From positions 1 to 64,000 of the forward strand of contig WYBA01000313.1 of the NCBI GenBank assembly GCA_011526095.1: DNA of 64,000 bases. The letters are read 5' to 3'. The notes beneath the pieces are model-generated. The model was not told the origin of the DNA, made no database searches, and saw nothing but the letters and a program-made list of their open reading frames with translations. Numbering within the stretch: the stretch's first letter is position 1; each line of letters starts with the position of its first letter. The stretch comes from Myxococcales bacterium. GTDB taxonomy: Bacteria; Myxococcota_A; Polyangia; Haliangiales; Haliangiaceae. The translations under genes and the position numbers were made by a program. Of this stretch, positions 31,436 to 39,832 are shown piece after piece.

Positions 31436-32365
31436 TCACAATGGACAGACGATGCCGAACGAGCCGCCGCCGACCGCCGGGTAGCGGTAGGTCGAGGCGA
31501 AGCACATCTCGTCGTCGGAGGAGTCGCCGAACGGCACGGGCGCGCCGGTGTCGTTGTCGTAGGTGCACACGATCTCGACGCGATCCCCGGCCGCGAGCTC
31601 GAGCTGGTCGATCGGGTAGTAGCGCTGCTCGGCGAACGAGTACGGCCCGTCGTGGATGACGACGTCGCCGGCGGCGCGCCGCGCCGTCACCAGCGCGTGG
31701 GTCCCGAGCTGGTGCATGTGCGGGTTGACCATGAACAGCGTCGCCGGCTGGCTCATCGTGCAACCGCCGGTGACCGTGTCGGTGCCCTCGGCGACCGTGA
31801 AGTTGACCGGGCCCATCAGCACGATCTCCGCCTCGACGACGCTGCCGACCTCGGCCGCGGGCACGCGCTCGATCAGGACCTCGGACGTGCCGACCAGATC
31901 CTCGCTGGGGTTGGTGTTGTAGAGGTGCAGGTTGAGCAGCAGCTGCTTGCCCGCCGGCACCTTGACCGCGACGCCGTCGGGCATCGTGATGTCGTTGGTG
32001 CCGACCGCCGCGCCGTAGACCATCGCCGGCTGGTTGGTGCCCGCGCCGCACGCGAACGGCCCGTCGGGACCGTCGGGATCGCCGACGGTCAGCACGGTGT
32101 GGTGGCTGCCCAGCGGCGCGGTCGCGCGGAACGACTTGATCCACACGTCCTCGGTGACGGTCAGCCGCTCGCACATGTACATCTCGCCCGGCGGCAGCGT
32201 CCAGCTCGAGCTGATCAGCGCCTCCCAGCCCTCCGGCAGCGGCATCGCGTCGGGGGGCGTCGGGTCGTCGTCGTCGTCCCCGACGTCGTCGCCGCTCCCC
32301 GGGCTGGAGCACGCGGTAGCGGACGCGATGACGAGCGAGCACAGCGAGCACACGAACCGGCGCAT
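31436..32365 (-). CDS. Copper type II ascorbate-dependent monooxygenase-like lipoprotein
   Basis: The product has 309 residues. The signal ends in SATACSS, a likely lipobox, followed by an Asp-rich linker. Candidate copper ligands appear in LGSHHTVL and in PHMHQLGTHA, the HxH pattern of the PHM/DBM C-terminal domain. The Cys- and Asp-rich YDNDTGAPVPFGDSSDDEMCF segment is typical of bacterial relatives. No electron donor or substrate is evident. Probably lipid-anchored at the outer membrane or periplasm. Confidence 0.78.
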   Translation of the reverse strand: MRRFVCSLCSLVIASATACSSPGSGDDVGDDDDDPTPPDAMPLPEGWEALISSSWTLPPGEMYMCERLTVTEDVWIKSFRATAPLGSHHTVLTVGDPDGPDGPFACGAGTNQPAMVYGAAVGTNDITMPDGVAVKVPAGKQLLLNLHLYNTNPSEDLVGTSEVLIERVPAAEVGSVVEAEIVLMGPVNFTVAEGTDTVTGGCTMSQPATLFMVNPHMHQLGTHALVTARRAAGDVVIHDGPYSFAEQRYYPIDQLELAAGDRVEIVCTYDNDTGAPVPFGDSSDDEMCFASTYRYPAVGGGSFGIVCPL

Positions 32366-32434
32366 GAGACCTCCTCGATGAGGCGCCGACCATAGCGCCT
32401 TTCCACCGGCGCCGTCTTGCGGCAGATTCCGGGC

Positions 32435-32857
32435 GTGCGCCCCACCATCGCCGAGCCCACCTCGTCCGCGATCACCGACGGCATCCGGGTGACCGTGCGC
32501 GCGCAGTACCTGGCCGACCAGTCATCGCCCCGCGACGACCGCTACGTGTTCGCGTACACCGTGCGCATCGTCAACGAGGGCGAGCGCCCCGCCCAGCTGC
32601 GGACGCGCCACTGGGTGATCACGGACGCCCGCGGCGTGATCGAGGAGGTCCGCGGCGACGGCGTGGTCGGCGAGCAGCCGAGGCTCGCGCCCGGGCAGAC
32701 CTTTCAATACACCTCGGGCTGCGTGCTGCAGACCGCGGTCGGCACGATGCACGGCAGCTACCGGATGTTCCGTGACGACGGCTCGGCGTTCGACGCCGAG
32801 ATCGCGGCGTTCTCGCTCGCCTCGCCGGTGACCGATCGCGCCGCCAGCCTCAATTGA
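32435..32857 (+). CDS. apaG: ApaG domain protein
   Basis: The product has 140 residues from GTG 32435; an upstream TTG at 32417 adds six residues. It matches ApaG closely: TDGIRVTVRAQYL, FAYTVRIVNEG, LRTRHWVITDARG and the EVRGDGVVGEQPRLAPGQTF block with YTSGCVL. ApaG is a small beta-sandwich (fibronectin III-like) protein of uncertain function. Start choice follows family length (about 125-130). Confidence 0.95.
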   Translation: MRPTIAEPTSSAITDGIRVTVRAQYLADQSSPRDDRYVFAYTVRIVNEGERPAQLRTRHWVITDARGVIEEVRGDGVVGEQPRLAPGQTFQYTSGCVLQTAVGTMHGSYRMFRDDGSAFDAEIAAFSLASPVTDRAASLN

Positions 32858-32942
32858 CCTGCGATTCCAGCGACCTGGCCCCGTCTGCCCCGAGGCGCAC
32901 AAATCACCAAGCCAACCGCCCGCCCGTGCGTCTAAAGTACCG

Positions 32943-33620
32943 ATGTCGATGACGAACGCCCAGCGCGAGGGGGCCGCCGCCGCGGCCCTCGTGGCCCGCG
33001 CCAAGGCGGGTGACGTGCGGGCGTTCGAGGAGCTCGTCCGCCGCTACCGCCATCGCATCGTCGCGCTCGCGCTCCACCTCACCGGCTCGCGCAGCGAGGC
33101 CGAGGACATCGCCCAGGACGTGTTCCTCGGCGCGTTCCGGGCGCTCGACGGGTTCGAGGGCCGCAGCGAGTTCTTCACCTGGGTCTACCGCATGGCGGTG
33201 AACCGCTCGCTCAACAACCGGCGCAACCGGATGCGGCGTGGCGAGGAGTCGCTCGAGCACCGCGAGCACGACCCGCGCATCGATCTCGCCGTCGAGGTCG
33301 ACGCCGGCGGCGATCCGCGACGCGCCGCCGAGCTGCGCCAGACCTACGGGCGCCTGCTGCGCGCGCTCGACTCGCTGCCGCTGGAGATGCGCACGTCGGT
33401 CGTGCTGGTGTCGCTGCAGGGCATGTCGCACGGCGAGGCCGCGGTCGTGCAGCGCTGCTCCGAGGGGACGATCGCGTGGCGGATGCACGAGGCGCGGCGC
33501 CGCCTGCACGAGGCGATGGGACCCGATCGCGTGCCCCGTCGGCGCGCCGGGCTGTCGGCGCACCTCGAGGGCCTGCTCGCCGAGGTCGGCCTGCCGGCGC
33601 TCGAGCCCGGCCGTAGCTGA
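32943..33620 (+). CDS. RNA polymerase ECF-type sigma factor
   Basis: The product has 225 residues from ATG 32943. Region 2 is typical: FEELVRRYRHRIVALALHL, then AEDIAQDVFLGAFRALDGF and FFTWVYRMAVNRSLNNRRN. Region 4 includes LPLEMRTSVVLVSLQGMSHGEAA and a recognition helix EGTIAWRMHEARRRLHEAM. A 35-residue tail beyond region 4 might bind a regulator. No anti-sigma gene is adjacent; the following surface protein starts 203 bp downstream. Confidence 0.92.
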   Translation: MSMTNAQREGAAAAALVARAKAGDVRAFEELVRRYRHRIVALALHLTGSRSEAEDIAQDVFLGAFRALDGFEGRSEFFTWVYRMAVNRSLNNRRNRMRRGEESLEHREHDPRIDLAVEVDAGGDPRRAAELRQTYGRLLRALDSLPLEMRTSVVLVSLQGMSHGEAAVVQRCSEGTIAWRMHEARRRLHEAMGPDRVPRRRAGLSAHLEGLLAEVGLPALEPGRS

Positions 33621-33823
33621 CTCGCCGCGGCGCGCGCGCATCGACGGAGCTCGACGGCGGACGGGGCGATCGCCCTGTGCAACCCCCGTCATCCACGTCA
33701 CACGAAGTAAGACTCTCCCGCGGTCCTCACCCGCATCTGGCTTGATTTGACCGCGCCGGTGCAGTCCCATGCGAGTGCCCGCGGTGGAGGGACCGCATGC
33801 GGGCGCACCTAGGGGAGCCTGAC

Positions 33824-36800
33824 ATGACGAAGTCTGGACTACCGCTGACGGCGATCGCCGTCGCGGCGACGAACCTGTTCGGTTGCGGCGGTGGCTGCGA
33901 TGGCATGACCCCGATCCCCGGCGGCTTCCCGTCGGCGGAGCGCACCGCCAACGCCGGCCAGGTCCGCGTGTCGCAGAGCGGCCTCGCGGCGATCAGCGCG
34001 GATCCGGCGGCGCTGGTCGGCGGGCTGCTCGGCGACGGCACGGGCCTCACGTTCGACGTCCCGGCCGACTGCGCCGGCACGCCGACGATCTGCTGCCCCG
34101 GCGGCGCGCCGATCTCGCCGTGCGGCCCGATCGAGATCGACCTCGAGGCGCAGCCCGGCGACGAGCCGCGGCTGGTGCTCGACCCGGTGACCGGCGCGTC
34201 CCGGCTCGACGTCACGCTGCGCGCGCGCGTCCGCACGCTGTCCAACGTCCCGGTCGGGATCTCGTCGGACTGCGGCCTGGTGATCGACACCGAGCCCGGG
34301 TCCGACCCGGACATCCGCATGCAGCTGCCGATCAACTTCGTCCAGGACGCCGAGGCGGGCACGACCCGCGTCGAGGTCGGCGACGCGACGATCACGCAGC
34401 TCACCACCGACGACGTCGACCTCTCCGGCGACATCATCTGCGAGCTCGCCGGGCTCGGCATCGGCCTGTTCATCGACACGCTGGTGTCGACGTTCGAGGA
34501 CGCGATCGGCGGCGCCGTCGGCGATCAGGTGTGCAAGGCGTGCCCGACCGGCGACGTCGCGGAGTGCGGCCCGTTCGCGGCGGCGTGCACCGACAACGTC
34601 TGCATGAAGGCCGACGACACGTGCCTGCAGGAGCTGGGGCTGACCGGGCGGATGGCCGGCAGCGCGCTGTTCGCGACGCTGTCGCCGGGCACCACGGGCT
34701 CGATCGACCTCTACGAGGTCGCCGGCGGCTACGCCACCACCAACCAGGAGGGCCTCGCGCTCGGCCTGCTCGGCGGCATGCTGCCCGCCGGCGCGCCGCG
34801 CGACCGGTGCGGCCCGCCGGCGACCGCGCCGACCCCGGCGACGATCCCGCAGTCGTCGTTCTTCCAGGGCAACACCCGCCCCGACACCGGCGCGCCGTTC
34901 GACCTCGCGATCGGCATCCACGAGTCGCAGCTCGACGACTTCGCCTACGCCGCCTACGACGGCGGCCTGTTGTGCCTGACGCTGACCACCGCGGCGGTCG
35001 ACCTCTTGACCACCGACACGATCGGCCTGGTCGCGCCGTCGCTCGGCGACCTCGTCGAGGATCCGGCGCCGGTCGCGATCGGCCTGCGACCGCAGAGCCC
35101 GCCGACGATCACGCTCGGCACGAACACGTTCGTCGACGACGGCAACGGCGGCACGACGCTGGGCGATCCGCTGCTCACGATCACGTTCACGGCGATGGAG
35201 CTCGACATGTTCGCCGCGATCGAGGACCAGTACGTCCGGCTGTTCACGGTCGTCACCGACGTGACCCTGCCGATCGGCCTGCAGGTCGACGCGCTGGGCG
35301 AGCTGACGCCCGTGCTGGGCGACGTCGAGGACGCGTTCACCAACATCTCGGTGAAGAACAGCGAGGCCCTGCTGGAGACGCCCGAACAGCTCGCCGACGT
35401 CTTCCCCACCCTGCTGTCGTTCGCCCTGCCCCAGCTCACCGGCGCGCTCGGAGGGTTCGCCCTGCCCGAGCTCGCCGGCCTGTCGATCGACGTCACCGAC
35501 ATCACCGCCGTCGACGGTCTGTCGTTCATGGCGATCTTCGCCGAGCTCTCGGTCGCGACGATGGCGGCGCCGGCGCCCGACGCGCCCGGCGTCGGGGCCG
35601 ACGCCCGCGTCGTCACCGCGGCGACGCTCGCCTCGGTCGAGGAGCCCGACCTCGAGGTCGCGGCCGATCCGTCGCGGTGGGACCGCGCGTCGCGGCCGCG
35701 CGCCGTGCTCGAGCTCGGCGGCGACCAGCCGGGGCTGGAGTGGTCGATCCGCGTCGACGGCGGCGTGTGGTCGGCGTGGAGCGCGGCGACGCGGGTGACC
35801 GTGTCGCCGCGCAGCTTCTGGCTGCCGGGCACGCACCGCATCGAGGTGATCGCGCGCCGCGCCGGGCAGGCGCGCACCGCCGACCTGTCGCCGGTGGTGC
35901 TCGACCTGCCGCTGGGTGACGCGCTCGTGCGCGCGCCGCGCGCCGAGCTCGACCGTGCCCGCGCGGGCGGCGGCCGCGGGTTCCACGGCCAGGCCGGCGA
36001 GTCCGGCTGCGGCTGCGCGAGCGGCCAGGCCGGCGCGGGCGACGGCCTGCTGCTCGCGATCGCGGGCGTGTGGCTGGTGCGCCGCCGCCGCCGCGTCACC
36101 GCGCGGCGCGCCGCGCTCGCGGTGGTCGCGGCCGGCGCGCTGACCGGCCCGGGCTGCAACTGCGGCAGCGATCCCGCGCCGTGCGGCGACGTGGACTGCC
36201 TCGACGGCGAGGTCGCGCGCGGCGCGACCGGCCGGTGGAACGACGTCGCGTCCGACGGCACGCGCACCGTGATCACGACCTACGACCGCGGCCTGGGGGA
36301 CCTCGTCCTGATCGACCGCGGCGGCGAGGCCGACACCTACACCGTCGTCGACGGCGTCCCGGCCGACGTCGAGCCCACCTACGATCCATCGACGTATCGC
36401 GGCGGCGTCGAGGGCGCCGGCCCCGACGTCGGCGCGTGGACCTCGGTCGCGCTCCACGACGGGCGCGCCCGCGTCGCCTACCAGGACCGCGACGCCGGCG
36501 CGCTCAAGTTCGCGTACGAGGGCGACGACGGCGCGTGGCACAGCCACGTCGTCGACGCCGAGGCCGACGTCGTCACGGGCCGCTACGCCTCGCTCGCGAT
36601 CGCCGGCGGCAACCCGGCGATCGCGTACATGGCCACCGGGATCAGCGACGGCGCCGGCGGGTTCAAGAACGAGCTGCGGCTCGCCCGCGCCTCGGCCGCG
36701 CAGCCCGGTGACAACGACTGGACGGTCAGCGTGCTCGCCGAGGGCCCGGCCAGCTGCGCCGGGCTGTGCACCGGCGGCCAGAGCTGCGCGGTCGGCGCCG

Positions 36801-37486
36801 TCGACGGCGATCCGCCGGTGTGCGTCAGCGAGACGTCGGACTGCGGCGACGGCTGCGCCGACGGCGAGGTGTGCGTCTCGGGCGCGTGCCGCGAGGAGCT
36901 CCCCGAGCCGACGGTGACCTCGCTGCCCGACGGGGTCGGGCTGTTCGCCGACGCGCTGGCGCTGCCCGACGGGCGGCTCGCGGTCGTCCACTACGACCGC
37001 GTGCGCACGGCGCTGGTCCTGCTGGTCGAGAGCGGCGGCAGCTTCGCCGAGACCGTGCTCGACGGCGCCGACGGCGCGGACCGCGGGATGTGGGCGACGT
37101 CCGTCGTCGACGCCAGCGGCATGATCCACGTCGCCTACCAGGAGGCGCTCGGCGACCAGCTCTACTACACCAACTGGAACGGCGCCCCCGGCGCGGTCGA
37201 GCTCGTCGACGACGGCGTGCGCGAGGGCGACCGGCCGCACCCGGTCGGCGCGGGCGCGGCGATCTACCTCGAGGGCGCCTCGCCCGTGGTCGCCTACCAG
37301 GACGGGCTGAAGGGCGACCTCGTCCGCGCGACGCGCGGCGGCCCCGGCGCGTGGGCGCGCGCCGACGTCGCCACCGGCGCGCCGCTCGATGGCTTCCACG
37401 TCGCCGCGGACGCCGCGGGCACGACGCTGGTGTGGGAGCGGATCGACGCCGCCGCCAGCCCGCTCGGCGTGCTGGTGATCGAGTAG
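33824..37486 (+). CDS. Large Cys-containing surface protein with internal MYXO-CTERM-like and lipoprotein-like segments
   Basis: The product has 1,220 residues from ATG 33824, preceded by AGGGGAG. A short hydrophobic start ends in NLFGC, a possible lipobox. Residues 30-720 contain many Asp/Thr-rich strands and paired Cys. Near residue 729 comes GCGCAS, then a hydrophobic helix and RRRRR (about 752-756), the layout of a MYXO-CTERM anchor. It is followed directly by a second hydrophobic stretch ending LTGPGC (Cys778), like a lipoprotein signal. Residues 780-1220 hold beta-propeller-like repeats with DYD/AYQD motifs and a Cys-rich insert. No stop separates the two parts. Confidence 0.75.
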   Translation: MTKSGLPLTAIAVAATNLFGCGGGCDGMTPIPGGFPSAERTANAGQVRVSQSGLAAISADPAALVGGLLGDGTGLTFDVPADCAGTPTICCPGGAPISPCGPIEIDLEAQPGDEPRLVLDPVTGASRLDVTLRARVRTLSNVPVGISSDCGLVIDTEPGSDPDIRMQLPINFVQDAEAGTTRVEVGDATITQLTTDDVDLSGDIICELAGLGIGLFIDTLVSTFEDAIGGAVGDQVCKACPTGDVAECGPFAAACTDNVCMKADDTCLQELGLTGRMAGSALFATLSPGTTGSIDLYEVAGGYATTNQEGLALGLLGGMLPAGAPRDRCGPPATAPTPATIPQSSFFQGNTRPDTGAPFDLAIGIHESQLDDFAYAAYDGGLLCLTLTTAAVDLLTTDTIGLVAPSLGDLVEDPAPVAIGLRPQSPPTITLGTNTFVDDGNGGTTLGDPLLTITFTAMELDMFAAIEDQYVRLFTVVTDVTLPIGLQVDALGELTPVLGDVEDAFTNISVKNSEALLETPEQLADVFPTLLSFALPQLTGALGGFALPELAGLSIDVTDITAVDGLSFMAIFAELSVATMAAPAPDAPGVGADARVVTAATLASVEEPDLEVAADPSRWDRASRPRAVLELGGDQPGLEWSIRVDGGVWSAWSAATRVTVSPRSFWLPGTHRIEVIARRAGQARTADLSPVVLDLPLGDALVRAPRAELDRARAGGGRGFHGQAGESGCGCASGQAGAGDGLLLAIAGVWLVRRRRRVTARRAALAVVAAGALTGPGCNCGSDPAPCGDVDCLDGEVARGATGRWNDVASDGTRTVITTYDRGLGDLVLIDRGGEADTYTVVDGVPADVEPTYDPSTYRGGVEGAGPDVGAWTSVALHDGRARVAYQDRDAGALKFAYEGDDGAWHSHVVDAEADVVTGRYASLAIAGGNPAIAYMATGISDGAGGFKNELRLARASAAQPGDNDWTVSVLAEGPASCAGLCTGGQSCAVGAVDGDPPVCVSETSDCGDGCADGEVCVSGACREELPEPTVTSLPDGVGLFADALALPDGRLAVVHYDRVRTALVLLVESGGSFAETVLDGADGADRGMWATSVVDASGMIHVAYQEALGDQLYYTNWNGAPGAVELVDDGVREGDRPHPVGAGAAIYLEGASPVVAYQDGLKGDLVRATRGGPGAWARADVATGAPLDGFHVAADAAGTTLVWERIDAAASPLGVLVIE

Positions 37487-37499
37487 CCGCCCAGCGGGC

Positions 37500-38075
37500 T
37501 CAGCCCGTCCGCGCCACGCCCGACAGGCTCACCATGTAGTCGTGGCGCGCGCCGTCCTTGACGAAGTCCTGGATCGCGCGCGCCAGCGCCGCGCTGATCA
37601 GGCCGATCATCGGCAGGTGCTCGCCGCCCTCGCACGTCGCCTGGCCGGCGACGTCCTCGCGGTCGGCGACGAACCGCTCGTCCCAGCGGACGAGGCCGAA
37701 CGTGCCGTCCGCCGCGAGCGCGGCGTGCACCAGCGGGAGCTGGCGCGCGCGCGCCGCCTCGGACAGCACGTTGCGGCTGTCGGCGTTGTCGAAGCAGTCG
37801 ACCGCGAGGTCGCAGCCGTCGAGCAGCTGCGCGGCGTTGTTCGCGACCAGGCGCACCGGGGCCGCCTCGGCCCTGGTGCCCCAGAAGTTCGCGAGCTGCA
37901 GCCGCGCCGCCTCGGCCTTGTTCTTGCCGACCGACGGCTTGACGAACCACTGCGCGGCGAGGTTCTTCGACTCGACGCGATCGAAGTCGACCAGCCGCAG
38001 CTCGACGCCGAGGCTGCGGCACAGCGCGACCGTGGTCGAGCCGAGCGCGCCGACGCCGCACACGACGACGCGCAT
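37500..38075 (-). CDS. Minimal E1/ThiF-family adenylating enzyme
   Basis: The product has 191 residues from ATG 38075; GTG 38078 is the alternative start. The Rossmann glycine motif G7-V-G-A-L-G12 is followed by LVDFD32RVESKNLAAQ, corresponding to the E1 Asp and the NLNRQ-type motif. A Lys in GKNKAEA and Asp in CFDNADSR complete the adenylation site. Cys148 in ATCEGGEH may be the thioester-forming residue. The CxxC zinc pairs seen in many ThiF/MoeB proteins are absent. It is the last gene of the operon, overlapping the ubiquitin-like gene by one base. It should activate the C-terminus of that protein with ATP. Confidence 0.85.
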   Translation of the reverse strand: MRVVVCGVGALGSTTVALCRSLGVELRLVDFDRVESKNLAAQWFVKPSVGKNKAEAARLQLANFWGTRAEAAPVRLVANNAAQLLDGCDLAVDCFDNADSRNVLSEAARARQLPLVHAALAADGTFGLVRWDERFVADREDVAGQATCEGGEHLPMIGLISAALARAIQDFVKDGARHDYMVSLSGVARTG

Positions 38076-38365
38076 CACCGCGCCCCGGCGCCACCGGCGC
38101 CCGGCCGCGCGGCGCCCTCGCCGGCGCCGAACGGCACCTTCGGCCGCAGGTAGATCCGCTGCTCGCCGCGCGCGCCGCGCAGCCGGTCGACGACGAACCC
38201 GTCGAACGCGTCGGTGCGCAGGCCGGCGATGTGCAGGCCGCGCACGCCGCCCGAGCGGACCACCTCGACGGCGATCCGGCGGACGTCGGCGTCGCTCGCC
38301 TGGTAGTCGATCTCCAGCTCGTAGTCGGCCGACTGGCCCTGGTAGGTGATGTTGAGGATGGCCAT
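38075..38365 (-). CDS. Ubiquitin-like beta-grasp protein
   Basis: The product has 96 residues with a strong AGGAGA ribosome-binding site. The order of elements fits a beta-grasp: strand AILNITYQG, strand ADYELEIDYQ, helix DADVRRIAVEVVRSG, strand pair around DAFDGFVVDRLR, then RIYLRPKVPFG. The tail is Gly/Ala-rich and ends GAGGAGAR. Gly91-Gly92 would become a terminal di-glycine if the last four residues were removed. Fold assignment is by pattern and context, not by close similarity to ubiquitin. It sits between the JAMM peptidase and E1 genes. Confidence 0.7.
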   Translation of the reverse strand: MAILNITYQGQSADYELEIDYQASDADVRRIAVEVVRSGGVRGLHIAGLRTDAFDGFVVDRLRGARGEQRIYLRPKVPFGAGEGAARPGAGGAGAR

Positions 38366-38384
38366 GGTGTCTCTCCTTCTTCCT

Positions 38385-38780
38385 TCACATGCCCGAGGCG
38401 AGCCGCAAGGTCGCGGCCCACCACGGCTCGGGGATCACATCGAACGTCCGCCCGCCGTCGCGGGCGATCATCTTGCCGGGCGCCGCCACCGAGTAACGCA
38501 GGACCCGGCCGAGCGCGCTATCGAGCGCCGCCATCGTCGTCTCGTCCTCGGTGGAGAACGCCGCCGGTCCGACCGGGTGGCTGTGGGCGATCTCGACCAG
38601 ATCGGCGCGGCGCGCCCAGATCGCCTCCCACCGCGCGCGCGAGTCGGGCAGCGCGACCGGGCTGTCCGACGCGTCGGACCACAGGATCACGTCGCCGCGC
38701 CCGATCAGGAAGCACACCTCGCGCCGGCGCGCCGGCCTCGTCGCTGGCTGGGTCGTCTGGGACGTCTGGTCGCTCGCCAT
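38385..38780 (-). CDS. JAB/JAMM metalloprotease (Mov34/MPN-like)
   Basis: The product has 131 residues. The zinc site is complete: E21 near the first strand, H66-S-H68, then S76-T-E-D79, matching HxH-x7-SxxD. Size and motif fit the single-domain JAB proteases found in prokaryotic ubiquitin-like operons. It would remove the short tail of the ubiquitin-like precursor or release conjugates. It starts 6 bp after the upstream gene and ends 19 bp before the ubiquitin-like gene. Confidence 0.88.
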   Translation of the reverse strand: MASDQTSQTTQPATRPARRREVCFLIGRGDVILWSDASDSPVALPDSRARWEAIWARRADLVEIAHSHPVGPAAFSTEDETTMAALDSALGRVLRYSVAAPGKMIARDGGRTFDVIPEPWWAATLRLASGM

Positions 38781-38786
38781 GTCGCG

Positions 38787-39785
38787 TCACCGCCGCGTGA
38801 TGTTGAGGTGGTCCTCGTCGATCGCCTCGCGGATCACCGACGGCAGCGAGTCGAGCGTGACCTCGCGATCCGCGCCCGCCAGGCAGATGCCGGCGTCGTA
38901 GACCTGGAGCGTCTCGCTGTCGACGACCGTGATGAACCGGTTGCTCATGAACGCGAACGTCACCTCGAGGTTGGCGCCCTTGCGCCGCGCGTCGATCATC
39001 CGGGCGCCGGCCGCCGCGAGCGCGGCGTCCGCGCGCTCGATCGGCGTGCCGTGGGTGCGCCGCGCCCGCGCCTGCCGCGCCACCTCGGCGAGCCGCGCCT
39101 GGTGGCGCGCCTCGTTGGCGGCGATCTCGGCCCGGCGCAGCCGCTCGGCGACCTCGGCCTCGTGACGCCGGCGCGCCTCGACGAGGTGCGCCAGCCACGC
39201 CTCGGCCGCGGCGCGCCCGCCGTCGGCGAACGTCACCGCGTGCGCCCGCGCCTCGGTGGCCGAGACCTCGACGCCGAGCCCGCGCGCGACCCGGTGCACG
39301 ACCGCGAAGCCATAGGCCGCGCGCAGCGACGGCGCCGCGCCCTTGACGTCGGCGATCGAGCCGAGCGCGTCGAGCGCGAGCCGCGCCTGCTCCTCGGCCT
39401 CGTCGTCGAAGTCGATCGAGCCCAGCACGACCTCGCCGCCGTACCAGCGGCGCCCGGTGCACCGGCCGAGCGGCGCCGGCTCCTCGTCGGGCGGCAGCGC
39501 GACGCGCTCGGCGTCGCGGCCGCTGACGAAGATCCAGCCGTCGATCCAGTGACCGCGCACCGCCGGCAGGGCGTCGAGCACCTCCGCCCCGGGCGCCGAC
39601 GCCGGCGCCGCGAGCGTCGCCCGCCGCCCCGCGACGGACACCTCGTACCATCCAGGCGCCGCGGGTGCGGCCGACGCCGCGACCGGCTGCACGCGCAGCC
39701 GGCGCGACGCCGCCTCGACGCGCGTGCCACCGAAGTACGGCAGCACGAGCGTCTCGGTCTTGCCGAGGAAGTCGCGGAAGTCCAT
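38787..39785 (-). CDS. Uncharacterised operon protein with coiled-coil, possible conjugation factor
   Basis: The product has 332 residues. The N-terminal 130 residues are beta-rich. Residues 170-235 form a charged coiled coil (EARRRHEAEVAERLRRAEIA). The last 75 residues are beta-rich (LEVTFAFMSNRFITVVDSE), then VYDAGIC301LAG and a helix TLDSLPSVIREAI. The GxICL sequence followed by a helix recalls the active-site Cys of E2 ubiquitin-conjugating enzymes, but the HPN motif is absent and the match is short. I recognise no family. Its place between the vWA and JAMM genes suggests it belongs to the same system. Confidence 0.6.
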   Translation of the reverse strand: MDFRDFLGKTETLVLPYFGGTRVEAASRRLRVQPVAASAAPAAPGWYEVSVAGRRATLAAPASAPGAEVLDALPAVRGHWIDGWIFVSGRDAERVALPPDEEPAPLGRCTGRRWYGGEVVLGSIDFDDEAEEQARLALDALGSIADVKGAAPSLRAAYGFAVVHRVARGLGVEVSATEARAHAVTFADGGRAAAEAWLAHLVEARRRHEAEVAERLRRAEIAANEARHQARLAEVARQARARRTHGTPIERADAALAAAGARMIDARRKGANLEVTFAFMSNRFITVVDSETLQVYDAGICLAGADREVTLDSLPSVIREAIDEDHLNITRR

Positions 39786-39832
39786 CAGACGGGGCTCGAC
39801 CAGGTTGCGAGAACGCGCGAGGTCGCCAGCGA

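Noticed and set aside
33839-37399. 1,186-codon antisense frame opposite the large surface protein
   Set aside because: It is dominated by R, A, D and V patterns produced by the opposite strand and has no motif or start signal.
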